Part shown: positions 49,067 through 56,837 of the stretch, in pieces
Position numbering within the stretch: position 1 is the stretch's first letter
Layout of the letters: each line of letters opens with the position of its first letter
From: an uncultured Acidimicrobiaceae bacterium
GTDB lineage: Bacteria > Actinomycetota > Acidimicrobiia > Acidimicrobiales > SZUA-35
Direction of reading: 5' to 3'
Length of the DNA stretch: 64,000 nucleotides
NCBI GenBank assembly: GCA_947259095.1
Contig: CAMYLA010000001.1
Location: 3,151 to 67,150, forward strand
Notes under the pieces: model-generated
The model's input: the letters and a program-made list of their open reading frames with translations, nothing else
Told to the model about the DNA's origin: nothing
Database searches by the model: none
Made by a program: the position numbers and the translations under genes

Positions 49067-49651
49067 TCAGGTGCCGGCGATCCGCTCCAGGAAGTACCGG
49101 TGCAGCCGGTCGTCGTCTGTCAGCTCGGGATGAAACGACGACACCAGCACCGGGCCCTGGCGACACAGGACCGGCACACCCTCGTGACGGGCCAGTACCT
49201 CGACATCGTCACCGGCCCGCTCGACCAGGGGCGCCCTGATGAAGACCGCCCGCAGCGGCGCACCACCCAGCTCATCGACGTGGAGATCGGCTTCGAACGA
49301 GTTGATCTGCCTGCCGTAGCCGTTGCGCCGGACATCGATGTCGATGGCGTCGAAACAACGCTGACCTGGCCGGCCGTCGGAGATGGAAGACGCCAGCAGG
49401 ATCATGCCGGCACAGGTGCCGAAGGTCGGCATCCCCGCCGCCAACAGCTTGGCCAACGGTTCATCCAGCTCGAAGGTCTCCAGCAGTTTGACCATGGTGG
49501 TCGATTCCCCACCGGGGATGATCAACGCCTCGCAGCCGGCCAGCTCCTCGGCGGTCCGGATCTCGTACCCGTCGACCCCGCATTGGCGGAGCACATCGAG
49601 ATGGCGAGCAAACGCGCCCTGGAGGGCGAGAACCCCGACCGCCGGTGTCAC
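49067..49651 (-). CDS. pdxT: Pyridoxal 5'-phosphate synthase glutaminase subunit PdxT
   Basis: Supplies ammonia to PdxS for PLP synthesis. 194 residues of class I glutamine amidotransferase: [24 protein letters not shown], nucleophile in [12 protein letters not shown], and the His-Glu pair in [12 protein letters not shown]. The GTG start at 49651 overlaps the pdxS stop (GTGA), so the subunits are translationally coupled. Confidence 0.96.
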   Translation of the reverse strand: MTPAVGVLALQGAFARHLDVLRQCGVDGYEIRTAEELAGCEALIIPGGESTTMVKLLETFELDEPLAKLLAAGMPTFGTCAGMILLASSISDGRPGQRCFDAIDIDVRRNGYGRQINSFEADLHVDELGGAPLRAVFIRAPLVERAGDDVEVLARHEGVPVLCRQGPVLVSSFHPELTDDDRLHRYFLERIAGT

Positions 49652-50574
49652 CAACCGCGGTCGGCCAGCCGGACGTCGATGTCGTCCATACCGATGCCGG
49701 TCATCGGGGCGCCGAGGCCACGGCTGACCTTGGCCAGGATGTTGGCGTCCTTGTAGTTGGTGGTGGCCTCGACGATGGCCTTGGCCCGGGGGGCCGGATC
49801 GGCGCTCTTGAAGATCCCGGACCCGACAAAAACCGACTCTGCGCCGAGCTGCATGGCCATGGCGGCATCGGCCGGTGTGGCCAACCCGCCAGCGCAGAAC
49901 AGTGGCACCTGGAGCTTGCCGGTCTCGGCGATCTCCTGCACCAGGGGCAGCGGGGCCTGGAGGTCCTTGGCCCACTGGAACAACTCGGCCTCATCGGCCT
50001 GGGTGATCTTGCGGATGTCTCCCAGGATGGAGCGGAGGTGGCGGACCGCCTCGACCACGTTGCCGGTACCCGCTTCACCCTTGGAGCGGATCAGGCAGGC
50101 CCCCTCGCTTATCCGGCGCAGGGCTTCGCCGAGGTTGGTGGCGCCGCACACGAACGGCACGGTGAAGGCGAACTTGTCGATGTGGTGGGCCTCGTCGGCC
50201 GGGGTCAACACCTCGGACTCGTCGACGTAGTCGACGCCGAGGGCCTGGAGGATCTGGGCCTCGACGAAGTGCCCGATCCTGGCCTTGGCCATCACCGGGA
50301 TCGTGGTGACGTCCTTGATGCCTTCGATCATCTCCGGATCGCTCATCCTGGCGACCCCGCCGTCAACCCGGATATCGGCCGGAACCCGCTCCAGGGCCAT
50401 GACCGCAACCGCCCCCGCATCCTCGGCGATCTTGGCCTGTTCCGGAGTGACCACATCCATGATCACGCCGCCCTTGAGCATCTCGGCCAGGCCACGCTTG
50501 ACCCGAACCGATCCCTCGGCCAGCGGGGCCCCGGTGCTCTCGATCTTTCCGTCAACGCGATCGTTTTCAGCCAT
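49648..50574 (-). CDS. pdxS: Pyridoxal 5'-phosphate synthase subunit PdxS
   Basis: Synthase subunit condensing ribose 5-phosphate, glyceraldehyde 3-phosphate and ammonia to PLP. 308 residues: [44 protein letters not shown], the catalytic-lysine region [17 protein letters not shown], and [20 protein letters not shown]. The ATG at 50574 follows TACACT by six bases with no Shine-Dalgarno, indicating a leaderless pdxST transcript; the upstream in-frame extension is rejected for that reason. Confidence 0.97.
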   Translation of the reverse strand: MAENDRVDGKIESTGAPLAEGSVRVKRGLAEMLKGGVIMDVVTPEQAKIAEDAGAVAVMALERVPADIRVDGGVARMSDPEMIEGIKDVTTIPVMAKARIGHFVEAQILQALGVDYVDESEVLTPADEAHHIDKFAFTVPFVCGATNLGEALRRISEGACLIRSKGEAGTGNVVEAVRHLRSILGDIRKITQADEAELFQWAKDLQAPLPLVQEIAETGKLQVPLFCAGGLATPADAAMAMQLGAESVFVGSGIFKSADPAPRAKAIVEATTNYKDANILAKVSRGLGAPMTGIGMDDIDVRLADRGW

Positions 50575-50580
50575 GAACGC

Positions 50581-50586
50581 AGTGTA
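50581..50586 (-). promoter_or_regulatory. TANNNT -10 element (TACACT) 6 bases before pdxS ATG
   Basis: TACACT, six bases (gcgttc), ATG. No Shine-Dalgarno is present and the -35 region is weak. Confidence 0.5.
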
Positions 50587-50640
50587 CGTCCGGCGTGGAT
50601 CGGTAAGGCCAATCATTTCCGCCAAACCGCAACGCTCGGC

Positions 50641-51801
50641 CTACTCGGCGGCCGACGCCGAACCCGACGGACCGTCGAGTGACTGACCGTCTGCGAAGCG
50701 GACCTGACCCTGCTCCGGTAGCAACACCCAGGTCCGCCCCGGGGTCAGGCTGATCACCTCACCCCGCCCGTCGGTCATGATCGGCTTGTCCTCGGCGGTC
50801 GGGCGCTCCCACCGACCGGTGATGATGTTGCCCGCGGTCAGGACCACCAGGGGGCCGCCACCGGTCGAGCGGACTTCCGGCGAGCTGGCGTCGGCCGGGC
50901 TGGTGCGATAGTCGGTGACGAAGATCACCACGTTCTCCGGCGCCAGCTGGTCTCCGTCCACCGTGGTGTGGGGGGCGCCGTCCTGGGTCCTGCGCCAGCC
51001 GCCCAGCCCGGCGTCCCATTCGTGGGTCACCAGCGGGCTGTCGGTGAATGCGACCGAGATCGGGCCGACCGCGGGGCTGGCGGTCGGCGGCAACGACGCA
51101 CCTTCTGGCCGGTACCGGAACCACGGTTCGGGCGTCGGGAGGTCGTCCGGCGCCAGGGCATACAGGTCGGACCCGTTCACGTAGAGGTTGTGCGGTGCCG
51201 GCCGGGAGAAATTGCGAAAGTACTCGTTGCGGGTCCGATTCGTCAGCTCGACGATTGGCAGGTTCCGCAGCCCGTTGGTCACGTAGTCGTTGCCCCCCGA
51301 GGACCCGTAGATCGGGGTGTCGAGCCCCCGCAACAGATCGAAGTCCGAGGTTCGGCTGGACCGCACCGGCCCCACCGGGTCTGGGATCTGCGACTGGAAC
51401 ACCGCGGCGAACCGGGTGATGCCCTCTGCCCGGTAGTCGAACACGATGTCGGCCAGTTCGAGGCCCGTCTGTGGTCTCGCCCTCGGGTGGTTGTCGACCT
51501 TGATCACCAGGGCCGACCGTTCGGCGGTGGCCCGGTCGGTCGCCAGCCCGGTCAGCGGCGCCGCCGGACCGTCTGCCTGCCGGTTCGCATCGTCCTCGAC
51601 CGGATCGGCCGGGTCGTTGTCGTCTGCCGGCTCCGGCGCCGATCGTTCCGCCAGCGGCAACGACTCCGGCTCCTCCTCGACCGCCAGGGCCTCGGCCAGC
51701 CCTCCGTCGAGATCAACGGTGTTGTCCGATCGATATACGACGACAAGCAACCCGAGGGCGAAGATCGCTGCGAGCCAGTGACGGGCCCGCAGCGCAGACA
51801 T
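50641..51801 (-). CDS. Membrane-anchored DUF3048 (YerB-like) protein
   Basis: 386 residues with an N-terminal helix (WLAAIFALGLLVVVY, residues ~9-23), an acidic Pro-rich linker of ~60 residues, then the DUF3048 N-domain (ALVIKVDNHPRARPQTGLEL, ADIVFDYRAEGITRFAAVFQ, PVGPVRSSRTSDFDLL) and C-domain (ENVVIFVTDYRTSP, GNIITGRWERP, LTPGRTWVLLPE). Probably exposed outside the membrane; no lipobox cysteine is seen. Function of the family is unknown. The ATG directly follows the stop of the M48-like gene. Confidence 0.85.
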   Translation of the reverse strand: MSALRARHWLAAIFALGLLVVVYRSDNTVDLDGGLAEALAVEEEPESLPLAERSAPEPADDNDPADPVEDDANRQADGPAAPLTGLATDRATAERSALVIKVDNHPRARPQTGLELADIVFDYRAEGITRFAAVFQSQIPDPVGPVRSSRTSDFDLLRGLDTPIYGSSGGNDYVTNGLRNLPIVELTNRTRNEYFRNFSRPAPHNLYVNGSDLYALAPDDLPTPEPWFRYRPEGASLPPTASPAVGPISVAFTDSPLVTHEWDAGLGGWRRTQDGAPHTTVDGDQLAPENVVIFVTDYRTSPADASSPEVRSTGGGPLVVLTAGNIITGRWERPTAEDKPIMTDGRGEVISLTPGRTWVLLPEQGQVRFADGQSLDGPSGSASAAE

Positions 51802-52656
51802 TCAGAGTTCCGCCAGCACGTCTATTCGGAGATCGAGCGGGGCCCGGTTGGTTTCCATTGCGGTCGACTTGCCGGATCGGGGCTCGACGAGCCACAGGTG
51901 AGCCAGGCCTCGACTGGCGTCGACCGGCGCGACGTCGCCCTCCCCCATCGTCTTCAGTGCGCTCAGGAGCCCCGGCGGGTAGCGGGTCAGCCGGACCGCC
52001 TCGCGGTCGGCCAGCAGGTCACGATCATCGCGGAGCAGCCGGCCCATGCCCAGGTCGGCCACGGGTTTGAGCACCGACGAGAACGGACCATCGAGCATCG
52101 GCTCGCCGATCAGGGCGGCACCGAGTGTCGCCGACTCGGCGTCGCCGTTGCGGAGCCGGGTGAGGAGTTCGGCAACGACGCCTTCGAGCTCGACGACCTC
52201 CAGCGATTCGAGCAGGCCCCGGGTGACCACCAGCCGGTTCCGGCCCCGGTTGCGCAGGGCCATGGCGTTGCGGGCATCGTCGTTCAGCACCACGAGGTCC
52301 GGTTCCTCGACGCCGCCTGCCAGCGACAGGCTCTGGACGAGATTCTCCAGCCTCGGCGCCCCATCGGCGGAGTGGACCGCATCGCCGAGCTTCGAGAGAA
52401 TCCGTTGTTCGGCACCGGCGTAGCGGCTCCAGACGACCGCCGCGGCGATCAACGGGCCGAGGAGCAGGCCGAGCCACCACGGCCCGGGGAGCAGGCCGAA
52501 CAGAATCACCAGCAGGATCACGATCGGGATCGCCACCACCGCGGTGGCGATGGCCAGAGCAGGGCCGACGGCGGCACCGGGTTGGGTGGTGTCACCTGGC
52601 ACGACGGATGGCTCGGGAGCTGACACGGCCTCCCACGATAGTGCGTTCTGCACCAT
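51802..52656 (-). CDS. M48 (HtpX/Ste24)-like membrane protein with degenerate active site
   Basis: 284 residues. Two adjacent membrane helices (residues ~31-54 and ~57-76) precede a soluble domain laid out like an M48 metallopeptidase. Where the family has (V/L)xAHELxHxxxxD, this protein reads VVAELLTRLRNGD; all three HEXXH residues are replaced (Glu163, Leu164, Arg167). The downstream segment usually REFxAD...TGNP reads RDLLADREAVRLTRYPPGLL, without the zinc Glu. The fold assignment is by motif spacing, so moderately sure. It is probably a non-catalytic relative and sits in tandem with DUF3048. The start may be ATG 52656 or GTG 52623. Confidence 0.6.
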   Translation of the reverse strand: MVQNALSWEAVSAPEPSVVPGDTTQPGAAVGPALAIATAVVAIPIVILLVILFGLLPGPWWLGLLLGPLIAAAVVWSRYAGAEQRILSKLGDAVHSADGAPRLENLVQSLSLAGGVEEPDLVVLNDDARNAMALRNRGRNRLVVTRGLLESLEVVELEGVVAELLTRLRNGDAESATLGAALIGEPMLDGPFSSVLKPVADLGMGRLLRDDRDLLADREAVRLTRYPPGLLSALKTMGEGDVAPVDASRGLAHLWLVEPRSGKSTAMETNRAPLDLRIDVLAEL

Positions 52657-52700
52657 GTGCGACGACCGATGTCATCGAGGTCGTCGATCGTTCCGCCCGC

Positions 52701-53771
52701 TCAGCCGACCAGACGCTGGTAGCGGGCGATGTACTGATCGGCCAACCTCGACATCGAGAACTGCTCGGCCCTCGCCAGACCGACCTCGACGCGGTTGGCG
52801 ATCCTCTCGTCGCCGGCCAGGGCCGCCAGCAGCAGCTTGGCCAACGCCTCGCTGTCACCGGTTGGAAACAGTGACGCCGCCCGCCCGTCCTCGGCCACCA
52901 CCCGGTAGGCGGGCAGGTCGCTGGCCACCACCGGGGTGCACGCCGCCATGCCTTCGAGCAACACGACGCCGAAGCTCTCCCCGCCGAGGGAGGGAACGCA
53001 GAATGCGTCGGCGGCGGTCAGGGCGGCCAGCTTGTCGTCCTCGGACAGCGGACCGAGCCATTCGATCCGATCGTCGTGGCCGTGGGCCAGTTTCAGCGTT
53101 TCGGTCTCCGGGCCGTGACCGCCGATCCAGAACCGTACGTCCGGCGGCATCCGACGGGATGCCTCCAGCAGGACCGACAGCCCCTTCCGGGGCTCGTGAC
53201 GACCCAGGAAGAGCACGGTTGGGCCGGCCTTCGGCCTGGGTGCGACACCGGCGAAACGATCGGTCTCGATCCCGTTGGGGAGGATCTCGTAGTTGCCGCC
53301 GAGATGGCGACGAGCCATACCGGCGGCATCGGGGGAGACCGCAACCCGGATATCGAGCCTCGAGGCCAGCTTGCGGACCCCGAAACGGGCCCAGCGGTAG
53401 ACGGCGATGTTGCCGCTGGCGTGAAACGTGCCGAGCAGCGGCACCGGCTTGACCACCACCGCGGTGAGCGTCGGCCCTGGGGCCAGGGGCTCGTGGAGGT
53501 GGAGGGCGTCGAACCGTTCGTCCCAGATCGCCCCCAACAGCCGGAGCTGTGCCGGCGGGTCCGGGGCCAGCGGGGCGAAGGAGCCGTTCTGGGCATAGGG
53601 AATGGAGTCCCCGAGCGGGGTGACCCATGGTTCGGGGGGCGGGCCGTCGCACGGGGCCAGGACCTGGGTGTCGACACCCTTCGACCGAAGGCTCCGAGCC
53701 AGACCCAGCACCTGTGTTTGGACGCCACCCCAGACCGCCAGACTGTAGGGACAAATCATCCCGATGCGCAC
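52701..53771 (-). CDS. pimA: Phosphatidylinositol mannosyltransferase PimA-like GT4 enzyme
   Basis: Transfers the first mannose from GDP-mannose to phosphatidylinositol at the inner membrane face. 356 residues starting MRIGMICPYSLAVWGGVQTQ, nearly the N-terminus of mycobacterial PimA, then DALHLHEPLAPGPT, FHASGNIAVYRW, the GT4 donor-site segments FLGRHEPRKGLSVLLEA and FCVPSLGGESFGVVLLEGMA. The pgsA-patA-pimA gene order supports the assignment. The GTG at 53771 follows TACGGT by six bases without a Shine-Dalgarno. Confidence 0.88.
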   Translation of the reverse strand: MRIGMICPYSLAVWGGVQTQVLGLARSLRSKGVDTQVLAPCDGPPPEPWVTPLGDSIPYAQNGSFAPLAPDPPAQLRLLGAIWDERFDALHLHEPLAPGPTLTAVVVKPVPLLGTFHASGNIAVYRWARFGVRKLASRLDIRVAVSPDAAGMARRHLGGNYEILPNGIETDRFAGVAPRPKAGPTVLFLGRHEPRKGLSVLLEASRRMPPDVRFWIGGHGPETETLKLAHGHDDRIEWLGPLSEDDKLAALTAADAFCVPSLGGESFGVVLLEGMAACTPVVASDLPAYRVVAEDGRAASLFPTGDSEALAKLLLAALAGDERIANRVEVGLARAEQFSMSRLADQYIARYQRLVG

Positions 53772-53777
53772 TGTCTC

Positions 53778-53783
53778 ACCGTA
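53778..53783 (-). promoter_or_regulatory. TANNNT -10 element (TACGGT) 6 bases before pimA GTG
   Basis: TACGGT, six bases (gagaca), GTG; the same hexamer and spacing as at mihF. An alternative hexamer TAGGGT overlaps it just upstream. Confidence 0.45.
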
Positions 53784-53791
53784 CCCTACAA

Positions 53792-53826
53792 ACCGCCCGG
53801 GGATCCTCCCCGGTTGATCGGGCGGT
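53792..53826 (-). terminator. Nested hairpin between patA and pimA
   Basis: A perfect 8-bp inverted repeat ACCGCCCG / CGGGCGGT encloses a second small hairpin (GGGGATCCTCCCC). It lies downstream of the patA stop and just upstream of the pimA -10. Only a short U-poor tail (TTGTAG) follows, so termination strength is doubtful; it could also be an operator or mRNA-stability element. Confidence 0.45.
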
Positions 53827-53876
53827 GGAACCGGAAACCGCCGCCGTCGGTGGCCGAGGCGGCGGCGAGACGAGGA

Positions 53877-54791
53877 TCAGACCGGATCCGATGGCCAGTT
53901 CGGTTCCAGTAGATGCCACTGATCAGGGGCCAGGGCCACCAATTCCTCCAACCGGTCGGCCACCTGCTGCATCAGGATCCGGTTCAGGGCTCGACCGGTC
54001 GCCGTTGCATCGCCGGTACCCGCCCGGTCGGGCCAGATCGGGTCTCCAACCAGGCAGATCCGCTGCCGACCCCGGAAGTAGACGGCGCTCGGCAGCAGCG
54101 GCGCCCCGGTACGACGAGCCAGCAACGCCGGACCGGCCGGCAAGGTGGTGGTCTCGCCGAAGAACTCGACCTCGACCCCGTTGCCGCCGACGTCGCGGTC
54201 TGACAGCAGGCACACGACCTCCCGCCGCTTGAGCGCTGCGGTCAACTCCAGCATTGCCCGAGGGCCGAGGGGCACGACGTTCACGCCGTAGGCCTGCCGG
54301 AGCCCGATGAACCATTGGAAGACCTCTTCGGGCTCAAGACGTTCGACCACCGCGGTCACGTCGACCTCGGCGATCCGCTCCAGCCACGCCGCCGCCCACT
54401 CCCAGCCACCCAGGTGGGGCAACACCAGGATCGGCCCCTGCCCGGTGGCCCTGACCCGTTGAATCTTGTCGAAGCCGACGAAGGAGAACCCTCGGTCGAT
54501 GCTCCGGTCGCTGAGGTGGGGAAGCCGGAACGACTCGACCCAGTAGCGACCGTAGGAACCGAAGCCTCGCCGCATCTGCCGATCAGCGCCGGCAGCGTCG
54601 CTGCCGTCGACGCCCGTGGCGGCGGCCTCGACCCGCTCGATGTGGCGCCGAAGCTGGCTGGCCTTGGTGGCCATCAGCCGAGGACCGAGGCGTGCCGACG
54701 CCCATTGGACTGCGACGACGAGCGGGGCCAGTGGCACCAGGCGGGCCAACAGCGAGCCGCCCCGCAGCACGTTGAGGGCCCGACCGGCCAT
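53877..54791 (-). CDS. Phosphatidylinositol mannoside acyltransferase (PatA-like, LpxL/HtrB family)
   Basis: Acylates the PIM mannose in mycobacteria. 304 residues: an N-terminal membrane-associating segment (LARLVPLAPLVVAVQWASAR), RMRRGFGSYGRYWVESF-type region, the acyltransferase motif LVLPHLGGWEWAAAW with His-x4-Glu, EVVCLLSDRDVGGNGVEVEF, and PAGPALLARRTGAPLLPSAV. The ATG at 54791 is preferred; a GTG immediately upstream is possible. It lies 26 bases after pgsA and upstream of pimA, the mycobacterial order. Confidence 0.87.
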   Translation of the reverse strand: MAGRALNVLRGGSLLARLVPLAPLVVAVQWASARLGPRLMATKASQLRRHIERVEAAATGVDGSDAAGADRQMRRGFGSYGRYWVESFRLPHLSDRSIDRGFSFVGFDKIQRVRATGQGPILVLPHLGGWEWAAAWLERIAEVDVTAVVERLEPEEVFQWFIGLRQAYGVNVVPLGPRAMLELTAALKRREVVCLLSDRDVGGNGVEVEFFGETTTLPAGPALLARRTGAPLLPSAVYFRGRQRICLVGDPIWPDRAGTGDATATGRALNRILMQQVADRLEELVALAPDQWHLLEPNWPSDPV

Positions 54792-54817
54792 GACCGAACC
54801 GCTCCCCGCCGACTCGG

Positions 54818-55519
54818 CTACCGGGGGGAACGGCGCCGGCGGGCCTCGGCCCTGGCCCTGGCCCGCTCCCGGATGTCGGCCACCGGTCGGGCGCTCCGGC
54901 GGCGGTTGCGGCGGGCCGGGCGGCGGGGATCGGCCACCTTCCCGCTGGCCTGGCGCCAGACCTTGATGAACCGGGACACCGCTGTGGCCACCGTCAGCGC
55001 AAACATCACCCACAGGGTGGCAACGAAGAGGCCGGAGAACAGCAAACCGAACCCGAGGGCGATGAAGCGCTCGGCCCGCTCCATCAGTCCACCTTTGGCG
55101 GTGAAGCCGAGGCTCTCGGCCTTGGCCCGTTGATAGGACACCAGCGATGCTGCGATGTAGAGACCGAACGGCAACATCGCCATCCTGGGATCGTCGGACC
55201 CGGCCAGGTACCACCCGGCGCCGGCGAACAACAGCCCGTCGCTGACCCGATCCGACACCGAGTCGAGGAACGCCCCACGGGGGCCGGCCTTGCCGGCCGC
55301 CTTGGCCACCGCGCCGTCGAGGGCGTCGGGGAGGCCGGTCAGAGCCAACAGCAGCACCGCCAGCGGGAACCGGCCGAGGGCGATGGCCACACCGCAGGCA
55401 CCGGCCATGATCACCCCACTGGCGGTGACCACATCGGGTGACACGCCGGCTCGCTGCAGGCTCTTGCCCATGGGGGCCACGCCCTTTTCGAACGCGGTGC
55501 GAAAGTTGCCGTCAAACAT
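54818..55519 (-). CDS. pgsA: CDP-alcohol phosphatidyltransferase, probably phosphatidylinositol phosphate synthase PgsA
   Basis: Membrane enzyme joining CDP-diacylglycerol and inositol phosphate. 233 residues with about six helices. The family metal-binding motif DxxDGxxAR...GxxxDxxxD is present as DALDGAVAK...RGAFLDSVSD, with Lys replacing the usual Arg. The C-terminal ~45 residues are strongly basic. The ATG has GAGAGG upstream and a TAGGCT hexamer at 55542-55547 as likely -10, so pgsA probably has its own leadered promoter. First of the pgsA-patA-pimA set. Confidence 0.9.
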   Translation of the reverse strand: MFDGNFRTAFEKGVAPMGKSLQRAGVSPDVVTASGVIMAGACGVAIALGRFPLAVLLLALTGLPDALDGAVAKAAGKAGPRGAFLDSVSDRVSDGLLFAGAGWYLAGSDDPRMAMLPFGLYIAASLVSYQRAKAESLGFTAKGGLMERAERFIALGFGLLFSGLFVATLWVMFALTVATAVSRFIKVWRQASGKVADPRRPARRNRRRSARPVADIRERARARAEARRRRSPR

Positions 55520-55664
55520 GGAGACCTCTCTGGAGCGACCCAGCCTAGTCGACCACCCCTTCGGCCAGCGCTTGTCGCCGGCCGATCGCCCGGGTCGCTC
55601 AGGGACGGTCGGGACGGGTCGGCCCTGCGGCCCCGTCGGCGGTAACCGGACCGGGGCCGGAGGG

Positions 55665-56267
55665 TCAGGCGTCGAGCTCGGACCAGTCCTCGGGGTTGGC
55701 TTCCACGAAGGACTGGATCACCCGGCCGTCCACCCCGTCGACCAGGGCGAAGCCGCGCCGGTCAGGGGGTTCCTCCGCCGAGTACAGCAGGACCCGCCAG
55801 GTGGGCCGGCTGAGCAGGCCCCGCCAGCCCATCTGGGCCGATGCGTGGCCAACCGGGAAACCGACGGCAGCGATCGCCGCCACCAGCGCATCCCGCTCGT
55901 CGATGTTGAGATCCCAGCCGGTGATGATGCTGTAGCCGCCGACCACCGCCAGGATCGCCGCCGCCCCCAGCAGGCCACGGTTGACGAAGACCCCCTCACC
56001 ACGGGCCAGCACCAGCAACGCCAGGCCGACTGCGATCGCCAGATACAGGTAGCCGGGGACCCGGCGGCGGTTGTTGTTCGGGAAGACGTAGTCCTCGGGG
56101 TCGACCAGATCGGGCTGGAGATCCTCCGGCAGCAGATCGCCCCCGGCCTGCACCGACCCATCCCCGTCGTCGGGCCGGCCGGAATCGGCGGCTCCGGAGC
56201 TGCCGGAATCGCCCTCCTCGACATGCTCGACCTCATCGCCGGGCTCGGTGTGGTTGCGCTCGCTCAC
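55665..56267 (-). CDS. Hypothetical two-helix membrane protein
   Basis: 200 residues, no family recognised. The first ~65 residues are acidic and probably disordered. Two membrane helices follow (YLYLAIAVGLALLVLA at ~74-89 and LLGAAAILAVVGGYSIITG at ~99-117), then a ~80-residue cytoplasmic domain (NIDERDALVAAIAAVGFPVG, WRVLLYSAEEPPDRRGFALV). The GTG start at 56267 overlaps the HIT-gene stop (GTGA), so the genes are coupled. It lies between HIT and pgsA, which are adjacent in mycobacteria; possibly a lineage-specific insertion. Confidence 0.72.
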   Translation of the reverse strand: MSERNHTEPGDEVEHVEEGDSGSSGAADSGRPDDGDGSVQAGGDLLPEDLQPDLVDPEDYVFPNNNRRRVPGYLYLAIAVGLALLVLARGEGVFVNRGLLGAAAILAVVGGYSIITGWDLNIDERDALVAAIAAVGFPVGHASAQMGWRGLLSRPTWRVLLYSAEEPPDRRGFALVDGVDGRVIQSFVEANPEDWSELDA

Positions 56268-56803
56268 TTTTGAGACGGTAGCGGTTCGGGCCAGCTGGCC
56301 CGTACTCGGAGCCACGAATCCCGGAGGGTCATCGGCAACACCCTGGCCTCGGCCACCGTGGTGGTGAAACTGGTGTCTGCGTACCACCGGGGCACGATGT
56401 GGACGTGGAGATGATCGGGGATCGACGCACCGCCGGCCCGGCCCTCGTTGACGCCGACGTTCATGCCGTCAGGCGAGAAGGCATCGCCCACCGCCCGGTA
56501 GGCGATCCGGACCAACCGCCACAGATCGTCATGCTCCTCGTCGGTCAGCTCCAAGATGTTTGGCACCGCCCGCTTCGGCAGGACCATCACATGGCCGGAG
56601 CTGTAGGGGTAGACGTTCAGCACCGCGAAGCAGGACCGCCGGCGGGCGATCAGGTAGGTCCGGTCGTCGGCCAGCGGTGATTGCTCGATGGTCTCGAACA
56701 AGGATTTGCCCGGCTCGGCTTCGATCGCCTCGTAGGGCAGGCCGTCCGAGCCCGAACCCGGCGGCGCGCCCAGCCGCCAACCGGCGTACATGCGGTCCAT
56801 CAT
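56264..56803 (-). CDS. HIT-family nucleotide phosphorylase/hydrolase
   Basis: 179 residues. The HIT motif HLHVHIVPRW carries the catalytic histidine, with FAVLNVYPYSSGHVMVLPKR and MNVGVNEGRAGGASIPDHLH around it. It resembles the actinobacterial Ap4A-phosphorylase-like HIT protein (Rv2613c type), which sits in the same place after thrS. Two tandem ATGs (56803 and 56800) start the gene, 34 bases after the thrS stop. Nucleotide specificity cannot be read from sequence. Confidence 0.9.
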   Translation of the reverse strand: MMDRMYAGWRLGAPPGSGSDGLPYEAIEAEPGKSLFETIEQSPLADDRTYLIARRRSCFAVLNVYPYSSGHVMVLPKRAVPNILELTDEEHDDLWRLVRIAYRAVGDAFSPDGMNVGVNEGRAGGASIPDHLHVHIVPRWYADTSFTTTVAEARVLPMTLRDSWLRVRASWPEPLPSQK

Positions 56804-56837
56804 CGGCCGCCCGAGGTTGTGCCAGCCACCGGCGTGA

